Numbered from the stretch's first letter, positions 19,577 through 27,795 are shown. The stretch: 64,000 nt of DNA from an uncultured Eubacteriales bacterium (GCA_934572535.1 CAKTLJ010000002.1:62001-126000), one strand, 5' to 3'. A program made the numbers and translations. The notes: generated by a model from the sequence alone, not told the origin.

Positions 19577-21019
19577 ATGGCAGAAATCATCAGCGTTCGC
19601 TTTCGCAGCGAAGGCAAACAATATTATTTTGACCCCCAGGGGCTGGTGTGCCACCCCGGTGACGGCCTCATCGTAGAGACCGCCAGCGGCATCGAGTTCG
19701 CCAACTGCGTCCGGGGGAACTTTACCCTGGCGGAGGCCGAGCTGGCCGCGCCCCTTCGTCCCGTCCTCCGCCAGGCCACCAAGGCAGATATGCAGGTGGT
19801 CGAGCGCAACCGGGAGAAGGAAAAGTACGCCTTCAGGATCTGCCAGGAAAAGATCTTGGAGCATGACCTGGAAATGAAGCTGGTCAACGTGGAGTGCAGC
19901 TTTGAGGGCACGAAGATCCTCTTCTTCTTCACCTCCGAGGGCCGCGTGGACTTCCGCGGCCTGGTCAAGAGCCTGGCCGCCATCTTCCACACCCGCATCG
20001 AGCTGCGCCAGATCGGCATCCGCGACGAGGCCAAGATGCTGGGCGGCCTGGGCATCTGCGGCCGTCCCTTCTGCTGCGCTTCCTTCCTGCGGGACTTTCA
20101 GCCCGTGTCCATCAAGATGGCCAAGACCCAGAACCTGTCCCTGAACCCCACCAAGATCTCCGGCACCTGCGGCCGCCTGATGTGCTGCCTGAAGTACGAG
20201 CAGGAGGCCTATGAGGACCTCATGAAGGACGCCCCCCGGATGGACTCCTTCGTGGAGACCCCCGACGGCGCGGGCACGATCATCAGCGTGAATACCCTCC
20301 GCGAAAAGGTCCGGGTCCGCCTGGACGACGAGCCGGACTCTTTGAAGACCTATCACAACAGCGAGATCCGGGTCGTCCGCAGCGGCAAGGGCAAGCGGCC
20401 CGAGGGCTATGTGCAGCCGCCCAAGGAGGAGCTGGCCAAGCTGCGGAAGGTCACCGAGTCCCCCGAGGACCAGTACCGCCGGGAGCAGGCCGCCCTGGCC
20501 GCCGCGCTGGACGACTTCCTGGCCGAGCACGGCAGCAGACAGCATCCGGAGCCGCACGCGGGGCACAGTTCCCGCCGCCGCCGCGGCGACAAGGGCAAGA
20601 AGGCCGAGCAGGCCGAAAAGGCCCTGGAGGCCGCCGTGGAGCGGGAGAAGGAGAAGCAGGAGGCGAAGGAGAGATCCCGCCGCCGCCGTGGCGGAGGCCA
20701 CGGGAAGAAGGAGGCCCCCGAGGCCGAGGCCGCCAGACAGCAGCCCGAGGCCCACAAGCCTCCCGTCGAGGGCAAGAAGGAGGGGACCTCCCGCCGCCGT
20801 CACCGGGGCGGCCGCGGCCGCGGCCACGGCGCGGGCGCGCCCAACCCGGAGCAGGTCCCGCAGACCGCCCAGGAGAAGGCAAAAAAGCCCCAGAAGCCCA
20901 AGACCGACCACCCCGAGGGCAAGGCCGAGGGCGGCAAGGGCGGCCGCCCGCACTGGCACAAGCGGGGCCACCGCCGGAACGACGGTGGCGGCAAGCCCAC
21001 CCCGCCGGCCGAAGGCTGA
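19577..21019 (+). CDS. ricT: PSP1-domain protein RicT/YaaT with long basic low-complexity tail
   Basis: 480 residues. The first about 280 form the PSP1/YaaT domain, with the cysteine-bearing GGLGICGRPFCCASFLRDF (about 155-173) and GTCGRLMCCLKYEQEAY (about 195-211). In Bacillus RicT forms the RicA-RicF-RicT complex, which carries Fe-S clusters and promotes RNase Y-dependent mRNA processing and sporulation phosphorelay. Bacillus RicT is about 275 residues. Here a further 200 residues follow with K/E coiled-coil stretches and three arginine clusters (SSRRRRGDKG, RSRRRRGGGHG, SRRRHRGGRGRGHG) resembling RGG-type RNA-binding tails. It follows holB by 31 bp. The identity of the core is firm; the tail function is inferred. 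Confidence 0.93.
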   Translation: MAEIISVRFRSEGKQYYFDPQGLVCHPGDGLIVETASGIEFANCVRGNFTLAEAELAAPLRPVLRQATKADMQVVERNREKEKYAFRICQEKILEHDLEMKLVNVECSFEGTKILFFFTSEGRVDFRGLVKSLAAIFHTRIELRQIGIRDEAKMLGGLGICGRPFCCASFLRDFQPVSIKMAKTQNLSLNPTKISGTCGRLMCCLKYEQEAYEDLMKDAPRMDSFVETPDGAGTIISVNTLREKVRVRLDDEPDSLKTYHNSEIRVVRSGKGKRPEGYVQPPKEELAKLRKVTESPEDQYRREQAALAAALDDFLAEHGSRQHPEPHAGHSSRRRRGDKGKKAEQAEKALEAAVEREKEKQEAKERSRRRRGGGHGKKEAPEAEAARQQPEAHKPPVEGKKEGTSRRRHRGGRGRGHGAGAPNPEQVPQTAQEKAKKPQKPKTDHPEGKAEGGKGGRPHWHKRGHRRNDGGGKPTPPAEG

Positions 21020-21045
21020 GAGCACAACGAAACACCACGCATCGC

Positions 21046-21081
21046 GCAAGCCTCCCTTGTGAAAAGGGGGGCTTGCTTTTT
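21046..21081 (+). terminator. Terminator after ricT
   Basis: 13-bp stem GCAAGCCTCCCTT/AAGGGGGGCTTGC (one G-U pair), five-base loop, followed by TTTTT. Confidence 0.9.
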
Positions 21082-21214
21082 CGTCCGCGCCCGGCAGGGG
21101 GAAAGCCGGGATCTCACAAAAAGCCAGCATACGCCCGGCCCCCATCCCCATTCCCCGGGAAAAGGATCCTCCGCTCAAGGGCCTGCTGGACCGGCTGAAA
21201 AAGCGCCGGGCATC

Positions 21215-21243
21215 TTGACACCCCTGCTCCTACCCCGTATAAT
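21215..21243 (+). promoter_or_regulatory. Sigma-A promoter of the DUF1292 gene
   Basis: TTGACA (21215-21220), 17-bp spacer, TATAAT (21238-21243), both perfect consensus; leader about 36 nt. Confidence 0.9.
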
Positions 21244-21286
21244 CAGGACAAAGATCAAGCGGGATCCCGCGGAAAGAAGGCATACT

Positions 21287-21592
21287 ATGGCTGAGATCAT
21301 TGATATTTCCGGAACCCCCGAGGAGGAGAACCTCTTCCTGCTGGAGGACGAGAACGGAAACGAAGTTCCCTTTGAGTTTGTGGACCTGATGCAGTACGAG
21401 GGGGAGGAGTACCTCTTCCTCCTGCCCGTTCAGGACGACGACGGCGAGGTGGTCATCCTCCACGTGGACACGGTGGAGGGCGACGAAGAGCTGTACAGCG
21501 GCGTGGAGAGCGACGAGCTGCTCACCATCCTCTTCAACATGTTCAAGGAAAAGTACCAGGATCTGTACGAGTTTGCGGACGATGAGGACTGA
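21287..21592 (+). CDS. DUF1292 family acidic protein
   Basis: 101 residues, MAEIIDISGTPEEENLFLLE onward, with about 30 Asp/Glu. DUF1292 proteins (YrzB-like) are widespread in Firmicutes and have no established biochemical role. ATG 21287 with AAAGAAGG upstream is the correct start; earlier in-frame codons lie before the promoter. It has its own strong promoter and terminator, so it is a highly transcribed single gene. In other Firmicutes it often lies beside ruvX/alaS-linked genes; that neighbourhood is absent here. Confidence 0.88.
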   Translation: MAEIIDISGTPEEENLFLLEDENGNEVPFEFVDLMQYEGEEYLFLLPVQDDDGEVVILHVDTVEGDEELYSGVESDELLTILFNMFKEKYQDLYEFADDED

Positions 21593-21619
21593 TCCCGTCC
21601 CGCGTGACCCGTCAACGAC

Positions 21620-21655
21620 AAAAGCCCTTCCTCAGCTGAGGAAGGGCTTTTCTTG
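21620..21655 (+). terminator. Terminator after DUF1292 gene
   Basis: Perfect palindrome AAAAGCCCTTCCTC/GAGGAAGGGCTTTT followed by CTTG; the A/T flanks allow action in both directions. Confidence 0.85.
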
Positions 21656-21676
21656 TTGGCATTGTTGCAGAGCACG

Positions 21677-21711
21677 AAAAAAACCGCCCCGTGGAGATTC
21701 CACGGAGCGGT
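21677..21711 (-). terminator. Terminator of the crt-hbd unit
   Basis: Minus strand ACCGC+CCGTGGA paired with TCCACGG+GCGGT, then a run of seven T. It lies 35 bp after the hbd stop. Confidence 0.85.
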
Positions 21712-21745
21712 TTGTCTATGCAATGAGAGAGCCGGGGGCTGGAGA

Positions 21746-22594
21746 TCAATACTTGTAGAAGCCCTCGCCGGTCTTCTGGCCCAGCAGGCCTGCGCGGACC
21801 ATCTTCTTCATGGTCAGAGCGGGACGATACTTGGAGTCGCCGGTCTCGGTGAAGATGGTCTCCATGATGGCCAGGCAGATGTCCAGACCAACCAGGTCAG
21901 CCAGAGCCAGGGGGCCCATCTTGTGGTTTGCGCCGTACATCATAGCGGTGTCGATGTCTTCCTTGGAAGCGATGCCGTTCTCCAGAACGATGATAGCCTC
22001 GTTGATCATGGGGAACAGGATGCGGTTGACAACAAAGCCGGGAGCCTCGCCGACCTCGACGGGGGCCTTGCCGATCTCAGCAGCGCAGTCATAGACAGCC
22101 TTGAAGGTCTCGTCGTTGGTACGAGCGCCGCGGATGACCTCGACCAGCTTCATAGCGGGAGCGGGGTTGAAGAAGTGCATACCCAGGACCTTCTCAGGAC
22201 GCTTGGTAGCAGCAGCGATGGCGGTGATGGAGATGGAGGAGGTGTTGGAAGCCAGGATGGTCTCGGGCTTGCACAGCTCGTCGAGCTCCTTGAAGATGCT
22301 CTTCTTGATGTCCAGGACTTCGATAGCAGCCTCGACGACCAGGTCGCAGTCAGCAGCCTCAGCCAGTTCCACGGTGAAGGAGACGCGGCCCAGGACAGCA
22401 GCCTTCTGCTCCTCGGTGATCTTGCCCTTGGCGACCTTCTTCTCCATGTTCTTGGTCAGGACGCCCTCGCCGCGCTGGATGAAAGCTTCTGCGATGTCGC
22501 GGACGATGACGGTCTTGCCTGCCTCAGCGAAAACCTGAGCGATGCCCATGCCCATGGTGCCAGCGCCCAGGACCATGATCTTATTGATAGCCAT
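21746..22594 (-). CDS. hbd: 3-hydroxybutyryl-CoA dehydrogenase
   Basis: 282 residues. It reduces acetoacetyl-CoA to 3-hydroxybutyryl-CoA with NAD(P)H in the butyrate pathway. The Rossmann motif [19 protein letters not shown] (about residues 8-26) and the substrate-side signature [17 protein letters not shown] (about 137-153, catalytic His) are complete. The start has TTAGGAGGAAC upstream. It follows crt on the minus strand, separated by a 289-bp spacer that contains a crt remnant and hairpins. Thiolase, butyryl-CoA dehydrogenase and Etf genes are not in the window. Confidence 0.97.
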   Translation of the reverse strand: MAINKIMVLGAGTMGMGIAQVFAEAGKTVIVRDIAEAFIQRGEGVLTKNMEKKVAKGKITEEQKAAVLGRVSFTVELAEAADCDLVVEAAIEVLDIKKSIFKELDELCKPETILASNTSSISITAIAAATKRPEKVLGMHFFNPAPAMKLVEVIRGARTNDETFKAVYDCAAEIGKAPVEVGEAPGFVVNRILFPMINEAIIVLENGIASKEDIDTAMMYGANHKMGPLALADLVGLDICLAIMETIFTETGDSKYRPALTMKKMVRAGLLGQKTGEGFYKY

Positions 22595-22695
22595 GATAGT
22601 GTTCCTCCTAAATTAGGTTGTATAAAAATTTTTTTTGACAAGGTAAGTAGGGGGCGATGTTGCATCGCCCCCTACGCGAAAACAAAGGGGGTAGC

Positions 22696-22762
22696 GGATC
22701 AGCGGTTCTTGAACTTCTCCAGCTTGCGCTTCTCCACAAATGCCTTCATAGCGTCCTTCTGG
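22696..22762 (-). pseudogene. 3' remnant of a second crotonase gene
   Basis: This 67-bp stretch repeats the end of crt (22881-22947) including the stop codon. It encodes QKDAMKAFVEKRKLEKFKNR-stop. I count four differences over 66 aligned bases, and all are synonymous (GCA/GCT, GAG/GAA, CGC/CGT, TTC/TTT). Homology stops abruptly at 22763. It therefore derives from a crt-like gene that was under selection, not from recent slippage. No start or upstream part is left. Confidence 0.8.
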
Positions 22763-22880
22763 AAAAATTCAACTTGCTTTGCCGGGAATGAATCCCGTCA
22801 AAACCAAGGTTTTGCTGCGCAAAACGCTTGTCGGCGCCTCCGGGCGCCGTCCCTGCGGGTGCAGGTGCCGGACCCAGGAG
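22763..22880. repeat. Palindrome-rich spacer between the crt remnant and crt
   Basis: 118 bp with a run of small perfect hairpins: GGGA/TCCC near 22783-22795, GTTTTGC-TGC-GCAAAAC (22809-22825), GGCGCC-TCCG-GGCGCC (22833-22848) and CCTGC-GGGT-GCAGG (22852-22865). No coding signal. This resembles a dispersed palindromic intergenic repeat; a similar but longer cluster lies at 57562-57765. Confidence 0.6.
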
Positions 22881-22883
22881 CGA

Positions 22884-23660
22884 TCAGCGGTTCTTAAACT
22901 TCTCCAGCTTACGCTTTTCCACAAAAGCCTTCATAGCGTCCTTCTGGTCCTCGGTGCCGAAGCAGGTGGCGAAGGCCAGAGCCTCGTAGGTGACGGCGGT
23001 GGTGATGTCGCAGTCGATGCCGCGGCGCAGAGCCATCTTGGAAGTGCGGATAGCGACCTGAGCCTTGGAAGCGATCTTCTCAGCCATGGCAACGGCCACG
23101 TCCATCAGCTCCTCGGGAGCGACAACGCGGTTGACCATGCCGATCTTCTCGGCCTGCTTGGCGTCGATAGTATCAGCGGTGAAGATCAGCTCCATAGCGG
23201 GGCCGGTGCCGATGATACGAGCCATACGCTGGGTGCCGCCGAAGCCGGGGATGATGCCCAGACCGACCTCGGGCTGGCCGAACTTTGCCTTCTCGGAAGC
23301 GATACGGATATCGCAGGCCAGGGACAGCTCGCAGCCGCCGCCCAGAGCGAAGCCGTTGACAGCAGCGATGGTGGGCTTGGGGAACATGTCCACGCGCAGC
23401 AGCAGGCTGTTGCCCAGTTCGGAGAAGGCCAGACCTTCCTCCACGTTCATGTTTGCCATTTCGCCGATGTCAGCGCCGGCGACGAATGCGCGGCCCGCGC
23501 CGGTGAAGACGACAACATAGATGTCATCATCGTGCTCGACCTGATCCAGAGCCTTGGTCAGATCAGCGAAAACAGCGGAGCTCAGAGCGTTCAGAGCCTC
23601 GGGACGGTTCATGGTGATGATACCGACGTTGCCCTGCTTGGTTACTTCTACGAAAGCCAT
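22884..23660 (-). CDS. crt: Crotonase (3-hydroxybutyryl-CoA dehydratase / enoyl-CoA hydratase)
   Basis: 258 residues. It dehydrates 3-hydroxybutyryl-CoA to crotonyl-CoA. The oxyanion-hole segment GAGRAFVAGADIGEM (about residues 55-69) and the signature FALGGGCELSLACDIRIA with the catalytic Glu (about 104-121) are present, followed by the second conserved acidic block QPEVGLGIIPGFGGTQRM. The ATG at 23660 has AGGAGGTAACAC upstream. Its own promoter is at 23747-23775. Crt and hbd are adjacent and both belong to butyrate formation; the CoA-transferase lies 14 kb away. Confidence 0.96.
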   Translation of the reverse strand: MAFVEVTKQGNVGIITMNRPEALNALSSAVFADLTKALDQVEHDDDIYVVVFTGAGRAFVAGADIGEMANMNVEEGLAFSELGNSLLLRVDMFPKPTIAAVNGFALGGGCELSLACDIRIASEKAKFGQPEVGLGIIPGFGGTQRMARIIGTGPAMELIFTADTIDAKQAEKIGMVNRVVAPEELMDVAVAMAEKIASKAQVAIRTSKMALRRGIDCDITTAVTYEALAFATCFGTEDQKDAMKAFVEKRKLEKFKNR

Positions 23661-23746
23661 TGTGTTACCTCCTGAAAATTGGGGATACGATCCAATCGAA
23701 ATTGGTTATACGGTCGCTTTTCCACCCGTATAGAACTATCAGAGCT

Positions 23747-23775
23747 AGTATACTTCAATTTCCTCGGTGGGACAA
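23747..23775 (-). promoter_or_regulatory. crt promoter
   Basis: Minus strand TTGTCC (23775-23770), 17-bp spacer, TATACT (23752-23747). The leader of about 80 nt contains a TATACGG/CCGTATA inverted repeat of unknown role. Confidence 0.7.
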
Positions 23776-23854
23776 GGCAAATTTCCTTGCTGATTTTGCT
23801 AAAAAATAAGAATGAAACGCTTCATTTCTGTCTACTTTTGGTGCATGATTTGCG

Positions 23855-24556
23855 TCATTTCAGACATTCCACCAGCGGAAGATAGGCCAGCGGCAGGAAG
23901 ACGGCGGGGAGCATATTGCCGACCCTCAGGGGCTGCCTGGGCAGGCGCAGCATGTTCAGGCCGATGCCGATGATGAGGCAGCCGCCCACGGCGCTCATCT
24001 CGGTGACGACGGCGTCCTGGAGGAACCCGCCGACCAGGGCAGCCAGCAGGGTGATGCCCCCCTGGTAGACCAGGATGGGGACGGCGGAGAAGGCCACGCC
24101 CGCCCCCAGGGCGGTGGCCAGACTCATGGCGGTGATGCCGTCGATGACCGATTTGGAGACGAGGATGGAGTAGTCCCCGTGTATGCCCGCCTCGATGGAG
24201 CCGACGATGGCCATGGCCCCCACGCAGAAGAGCAGGGAGGCGGTGACGAAGCCCTCGGTGAAGGTGCTCTCCTGCCCGCCGCTTCCCTCCACCCGGTCCC
24301 GGAGGCGGCGGCCCAGGCTGTCCAGGTGGACCTCGATGTTGAGGGCCTCCCCCAGGAGAGTGCCCAGGACCAGGCAGACCACCACGCAGAGCGTGTCGTT
24401 CGTGCCGATGGCGGAGCGGATGCCGATGGACACCACGCAGAGGCCCAGCGCCTGCGTCAGCACGTCCAGAAACCGCTGGGGGAGCCTGCCCTTGAGCAGC
24501 AGCCCCAGGGCGCTGCCGAGGAGGATGAGGAGACAGTTGATCACGGTGGCAAGCAT
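23855..24556 (-). CDS. DUF554 family membrane protein (YdfK/YqgA-like)
   Basis: 233 residues from ATG 24556 (MLATVINCLLILLG), chosen because AAAGGACG precedes it and the upstream in-frame residues are basic and unlike the family. About seven hydrophobic segments. The family pattern is clear: an N-terminal GSALGLLLKGRLPQ turn, FVTASLLFCVGAMAIVGSI in the centre and GGCLIIGIGLNML near the end. DUF554 proteins are probable transporters of unknown substrate. A single gene with its own strong promoter. Confidence 0.9.
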   Translation of the reverse strand: MLATVINCLLILLGSALGLLLKGRLPQRFLDVLTQALGLCVVSIGIRSAIGTNDTLCVVVCLVLGTLLGEALNIEVHLDSLGRRLRDRVEGSGGQESTFTEGFVTASLLFCVGAMAIVGSIEAGIHGDYSILVSKSVIDGITAMSLATALGAGVAFSAVPILVYQGGITLLAALVGGFLQDAVVTEMSAVGGCLIIGIGLNMLRLPRQPLRVGNMLPAVFLPLAYLPLVECLK

Positions 24557-24624
24557 AGGCGGGTCGTCCTTTCTGCGTCGCGTTTTTTGGGAAACGCGGT
24601 CCCGGCTCAAAATATTGCGTCAAT

Positions 24625-24653
24625 ATCATATCCACTTTCCCACCCGTTGTCAA
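24625..24653 (-). promoter_or_regulatory. Sigma-A promoter of the DUF554 gene
   Basis: Minus strand TTGACA (24653-24648), 17-bp spacer, TATGAT (24630-24625). Confidence 0.8.
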
Positions 24654-24744
24654 ATCACGGCGGGTCGCAGGGAGAAGGATGGGGCTAAATTGGAGCAAAC
24701 CAATAAAAAGAAAAATTTTTTCACAAAAAAACTGGTATTTTTGC

Positions 24745-24773
24745 TTGAAAAACAGCGGGAGGTATGGTAATAT
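24745..24773 (+). promoter_or_regulatory. hpf promoter
   Basis: TTGAAA (24745-24750), 17-bp spacer, TAATAT (24768-24773); leader about 95 nt to the hpf ATG. Confidence 0.7.
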
Positions 24774-24872
24774 ACGGATAGAGACCACAAGAGACAAACA
24801 AATAGAGGAAGCAGTACGAAATCATAGACATTTACGATCGAGACCTGCTGGCATTAGAAAGGAGTAGTCATT

Positions 24873-25418
24873 ATGAAGATTACATTTTCTACCAAAGAAA
24901 TGACTGTCCCCCCTCGGGTTTACAGCCATGCGGAGCAGCGGATCAACGAACTGACCCCTCTGTTCCGTACAGAACCGGAAGCTGTTGTCGTCTTCAGCGC
25001 TGAAAACGGCAAGCATGTGATCGAGCTCACCATTCTTTCCGGGTCCACCATCATCCGTGTGGTGGAGAAGACCTCTGACATGATGGTTTCCGTGGACGCT
25101 GCCGTGTCTTCCGTCCGCCGTCAGCTGCGGAAGAACCAGACCAGACTGGGCAACCAGCTCAACATCGACGCCTTCGAGAAGGATGCGGATGAGCTCATCT
25201 TCATCCCCGAGGTGGACCGCTTCGACGCCCCCGCCTATCAGGTGGTGCGCTCCAAGCAGTTCGAGTTCGGCCCCATGACGGTCGAAGAGGCCATCCTCCA
25301 GATGAACCTCATTGGCCACGCCTTCTTTGCCTTCCGCAACGAAGAGCGGGACAACGCCTTCTCCGTGGTGTACCGCCGCAACGATGGCGGCTACGGCATC
25401 CTGGTGGATAAGACCTGA
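24873..25418 (+). CDS. hpf: Long-form ribosome hibernation promoting factor
   Basis: 181 residues: an N-terminal RaiA/HPF domain (about 1-100) and a C-terminal dimerisation domain (about 120-180, with the conserved MTVEEAILQMNLIGHAFFAFRN and YRRNDGGYGIL segments). Long HPF links two 70S ribosomes into inactive 100S dimers in stationary phase. AAAGGAG precedes the ATG. It has its own promoter and terminator. Confidence 0.96.
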   Translation: MKITFSTKEMTVPPRVYSHAEQRINELTPLFRTEPEAVVVFSAENGKHVIELTILSGSTIIRVVEKTSDMMVSVDAAVSSVRRQLRKNQTRLGNQLNIDAFEKDADELIFIPEVDRFDAPAYQVVRSKQFEFGPMTVEEAILQMNLIGHAFFAFRNEERDNAFSVVYRRNDGGYGILVDKT

Positions 25419-25471
25419 CCCTATGAAATACCCTCCGTTGCGAGGACAGAATACAGCATCGATGCATCACG

Positions 25472-25507
25472 CGCTGCCCGGACCATCGGTCCGGGCAGCG
25501 TTTGTTG
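25472..25507 (+). terminator. Terminator after hpf
   Basis: 13-bp perfect stem CGCTGCCCGGACC/GGTCCGGGCAGCG with an ATC loop, then TTTGTT. Confidence 0.85.
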
Positions 25508-25600
25508 TCGGGAAAGCTGCCACCCTGCCCGGATCAGCGGTCACGGCGGCATGAAACCCTCCCCTCCCTCATAGAGTAGACCGAAAAGGGAGGTGAGCCG

Positions 25601-27148
25601 ATGCGCGCTGTGGTCCTGCTGACCCTCACGGGGGTCTTGTCCCAGCTGGTGGGGTTTTTCTACCGGGTCTGTCTGACCCGCCTGGCCGGGGCGGAGATCC
25701 TGGGGCTGTATCAGCTCATCCTGCCCGTCTATTCGGTGCTGCTGTCCATGACCTCCGTGGGGCTGACCACGGCGGTCTCCAACCTCTCCGCCCGGTATGA
25801 GGCCCTGGGCAGCCGCAGGGCCATCCACCAGCTGCGGGGCGAGGCGGTGCGGCTCTTTTTCCTGCTGGCCGTCCTCCCCTGCGCCCTCCTCCTCGTCGGG
25901 TCCGACGCGGCCTCCGTGGCCATCCTGGGGGACGCGCGGACGCGGCTGGGCCTGCTCCTGCTGGTCCCCTGCCTCCTGCTCACCGGCACGGAAAACCTCC
26001 AGAAGCACTACTTCTACGGCACCGGCCGGGTGACGCCCGCCGCCCTGACCGAGCTGGCCGAGCAGGTGCTGAAGGCCGTGGTCATCCTGGCCCTCCTGGT
26101 GGTCCTGCATCCGGCCAGCCCGGAAAAGGCGGTGGGCACCATCGTCCTGGGCATGGTCCTGTGCGAGGTGCTCTCCGCCCTGACGCAGACCGTCCTCTTC
26201 CGGCTTTCCCTGGGTCATCCAAGCCGTCTCAGGGGGGCGCGGGTGGAGAGGGCCGTCCTCCGGCGGCAGATCGGGCAGATCGCCCTGCCCCTGGGCTGCG
26301 CCGCGCTGCTGGGGGACCTGATCTCCTCGGCCAACGCCGTCCTCATCCCCCGCCTGCTGGTGCTGCGCGGGATGGACCAGGGGGCGGCAGTGTCCGCCTA
26401 CGGCGTCACCTTCGGCATGACCCTGCCCCTGCTCCTGCTCCCCACGGCCTTCCTCAGCGCCCTGGGGCTGGTCCTCGCCCCCCGGCTCGCCCGCTGCTCT
26501 GCCCTGGGGGACCGGGAGGGCATCCGCCGCCAGGTCCGCCGGTCCGTGGGGGCCTCCAACCTGATCCTCATCCCCGCCCTGGCGCTGCTGGCGGTGCTGG
26601 GGTCGGCCATCGGCACGGCCTTGTATCGGGAGCCTGCCGTGGCGGACCACCTGCCCCTGCTGGCCTTGGGGGTCCTCTTCTCCTGCTGGCAGTCCCTCTT
26701 CTCCTGGGTCCTCAACGGGGTCAACCGCCAGGGGGCCTCCGCCGGGATCGCCCTGGTGTGCGACGGCCTCCAGCTCGTCCTGACCTGCCTGACGGTGGGG
26801 CGGTTCGGCATGGGAGGCTACGCGGTGAGCTTCGTGCTGACCTCGCTGCTGGGCGCGGCCCTCAGCTGGAGGGTGGTTTCCCGGGAGATCGGCCTGCGGC
26901 TGCCGGGGTTCGTCTGGTTCACCGCCCCCACCCTGGCCGCCTGCCTGGCGGCCTCCTGCGGGGACCTCATGGAGACCGTCCTGCTTCGGGGCGGGCTGGA
27001 AGCCCTTCCGGCGGCCTGCGGCGCGCTGGTCTTCGGCCTGCTGCTGTATCTGGCGGGCCTGGAGGCCATGGGGGTCAGCCAAACCTGGAAGGGAAGCACG
27101 CGCGCCTGGGACGGGGGTTTACTCCCGACGAAAAAGCGGGTACAATAG
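25601..27148 (+). CDS. SpoVB-type polysaccharide/lipid flippase (MATE-like)
   Basis: 515 residues with 12-14 hydrophobic segments over the whole length. The N-terminus TGVLSQLVGFFYRVCLTRLAG and the early GLYQLILPVYSVLLSM segment are typical of the SpoVB/MurJ branch of the MOP superfamily. SpoVB is needed for spore cortex synthesis in Bacillus, presumably by moving lipid-linked precursors. A strong AAAGGGAGGTGAGCCG ribosome site supports the start. tadA follows after 26 bp, so both are likely co-transcribed. SpoVB is favoured over a general polysaccharide exporter because the species sporulates, but paralogues are common and the choice is not certain. Confidence 0.8.
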   Translation: MRAVVLLTLTGVLSQLVGFFYRVCLTRLAGAEILGLYQLILPVYSVLLSMTSVGLTTAVSNLSARYEALGSRRAIHQLRGEAVRLFFLLAVLPCALLLVGSDAASVAILGDARTRLGLLLLVPCLLLTGTENLQKHYFYGTGRVTPAALTELAEQVLKAVVILALLVVLHPASPEKAVGTIVLGMVLCEVLSALTQTVLFRLSLGHPSRLRGARVERAVLRRQIGQIALPLGCAALLGDLISSANAVLIPRLLVLRGMDQGAAVSAYGVTFGMTLPLLLLPTAFLSALGLVLAPRLARCSALGDREGIRRQVRRSVGASNLILIPALALLAVLGSAIGTALYREPAVADHLPLLALGVLFSCWQSLFSWVLNGVNRQGASAGIALVCDGLQLVLTCLTVGRFGMGGYAVSFVLTSLLGAALSWRVVSREIGLRLPGFVWFTAPTLAACLAASCGDLMETVLLRGGLEALPAACGALVFGLLLYLAGLEAMGVSQTWKGSTRAWDGGLLPTKKRVQ

Positions 27149-27174
27149 AGAAAATCACCCAAGGAGGAAGCCCC

Positions 27175-27648
27175 ATGGAACACACCGACTATATGCGCGA
27201 AGCCCTCCGCCTGGCCCGGGAGGCCTATGAGGCCGGAGAGGTCCCCGTGGGCTGCGTCATCGTGAAGGACGACCGGATCGTGGGCCGGGGACGCAACCGC
27301 CGGGAGGAGAAGCAGTCCGCCCTCTCCCACGCCGAGCTGGAGGCCATCGCCGACGCCTGCGAGACCCTGGGGGGCTGGCGGCTGAAGGGGACCAGGCTCT
27401 ACGTGACGCTGGAGCCCTGCCCCATGTGCGCCGGGGGCATCCTCTCCGCCCGGGTCCCCGAGATCTACTACGGGGCCAAGGACGAGGGTTTTGGGGCCTG
27501 CGGCTCCATTTTGAACCTCTTTGAGGAGAATTTCCGCCACCATCCCAAGATCGTGGGGCACATCCTGGAGGAGGAGTGCAAGGCCCTGCTGCAAACCTTT
27601 TTCACCCAGGTTCGGGAGAAACGTCCTGAAAACTTAAAGATTTTGTAA
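27175..27648 (+). CDS. tadA: tRNA-specific adenosine deaminase TadA
   Basis: 157 residues from ATG 27175, with AAGGAGGAAG upstream. TadA converts A34 to inosine in tRNA-Arg(ACG). Zinc-site motifs are intact: HAELEAI (catalytic Glu) and PCPMCAGGI. The N-terminal MREALRLAREAYEAGEVPVG is the family standard. It follows spoVB closely. The stop codon overlaps a TGTAACA repeat (27644-27650). Confidence 0.97.
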   Translation: MEHTDYMREALRLAREAYEAGEVPVGCVIVKDDRIVGRGRNRREEKQSALSHAELEAIADACETLGGWRLKGTRLYVTLEPCPMCAGGILSARVPEIYYGAKDEGFGACGSILNLFEENFRHHPKIVGHILEEECKALLQTFFTQVREKRPENLKIL

Positions 27649-27687
27649 CATTTCTAGGCTTTTTTTGTAACATGTCTTTGGTATGAT
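27644..27687 (+). promoter_or_regulatory. TGTAACA repeats with a -10-like hexamer
   Basis: TGTAACA occurs at 27644-27650 and again at 27666-27672, 22 bp (two turns) apart, and TATGAT lies at 27682-27687. No -35 is visible. From here to the terminator at 27739-27776 is only about 80 nt without an ORF, so it could make a small RNA, or the elements could be unrelated. Confidence 0.35.
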
Positions 27688-27738
27688 GACCCTGCAAGAA
27701 TCAAGAAAGCTTCTTTTCATTTTTTAACCTTCTTAAAG

Positions 27739-27776
27739 TCAAGGGCAGCGAGTGGTTTCCGCTGCCCTTGATTTTT
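27739..27776 (+). terminator. Terminator between tadA and the DMT transporter
   Basis: TCAAGGGCAGC / GCTGCCCTTGA stem followed by TTTTT. It ends the spoVB-tadA unit or a short transcript from 27690. Confidence 0.85.
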
Positions 27777-27795
27777 ATGTTTTTGCAAAAATCAA

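Noticed and set aside
22763..22880. IS element or transposase remnant between the crt copies
   Set aside because: Too short, no transposase coding and no paired terminal inverted repeats or target-site duplication that I could identify.
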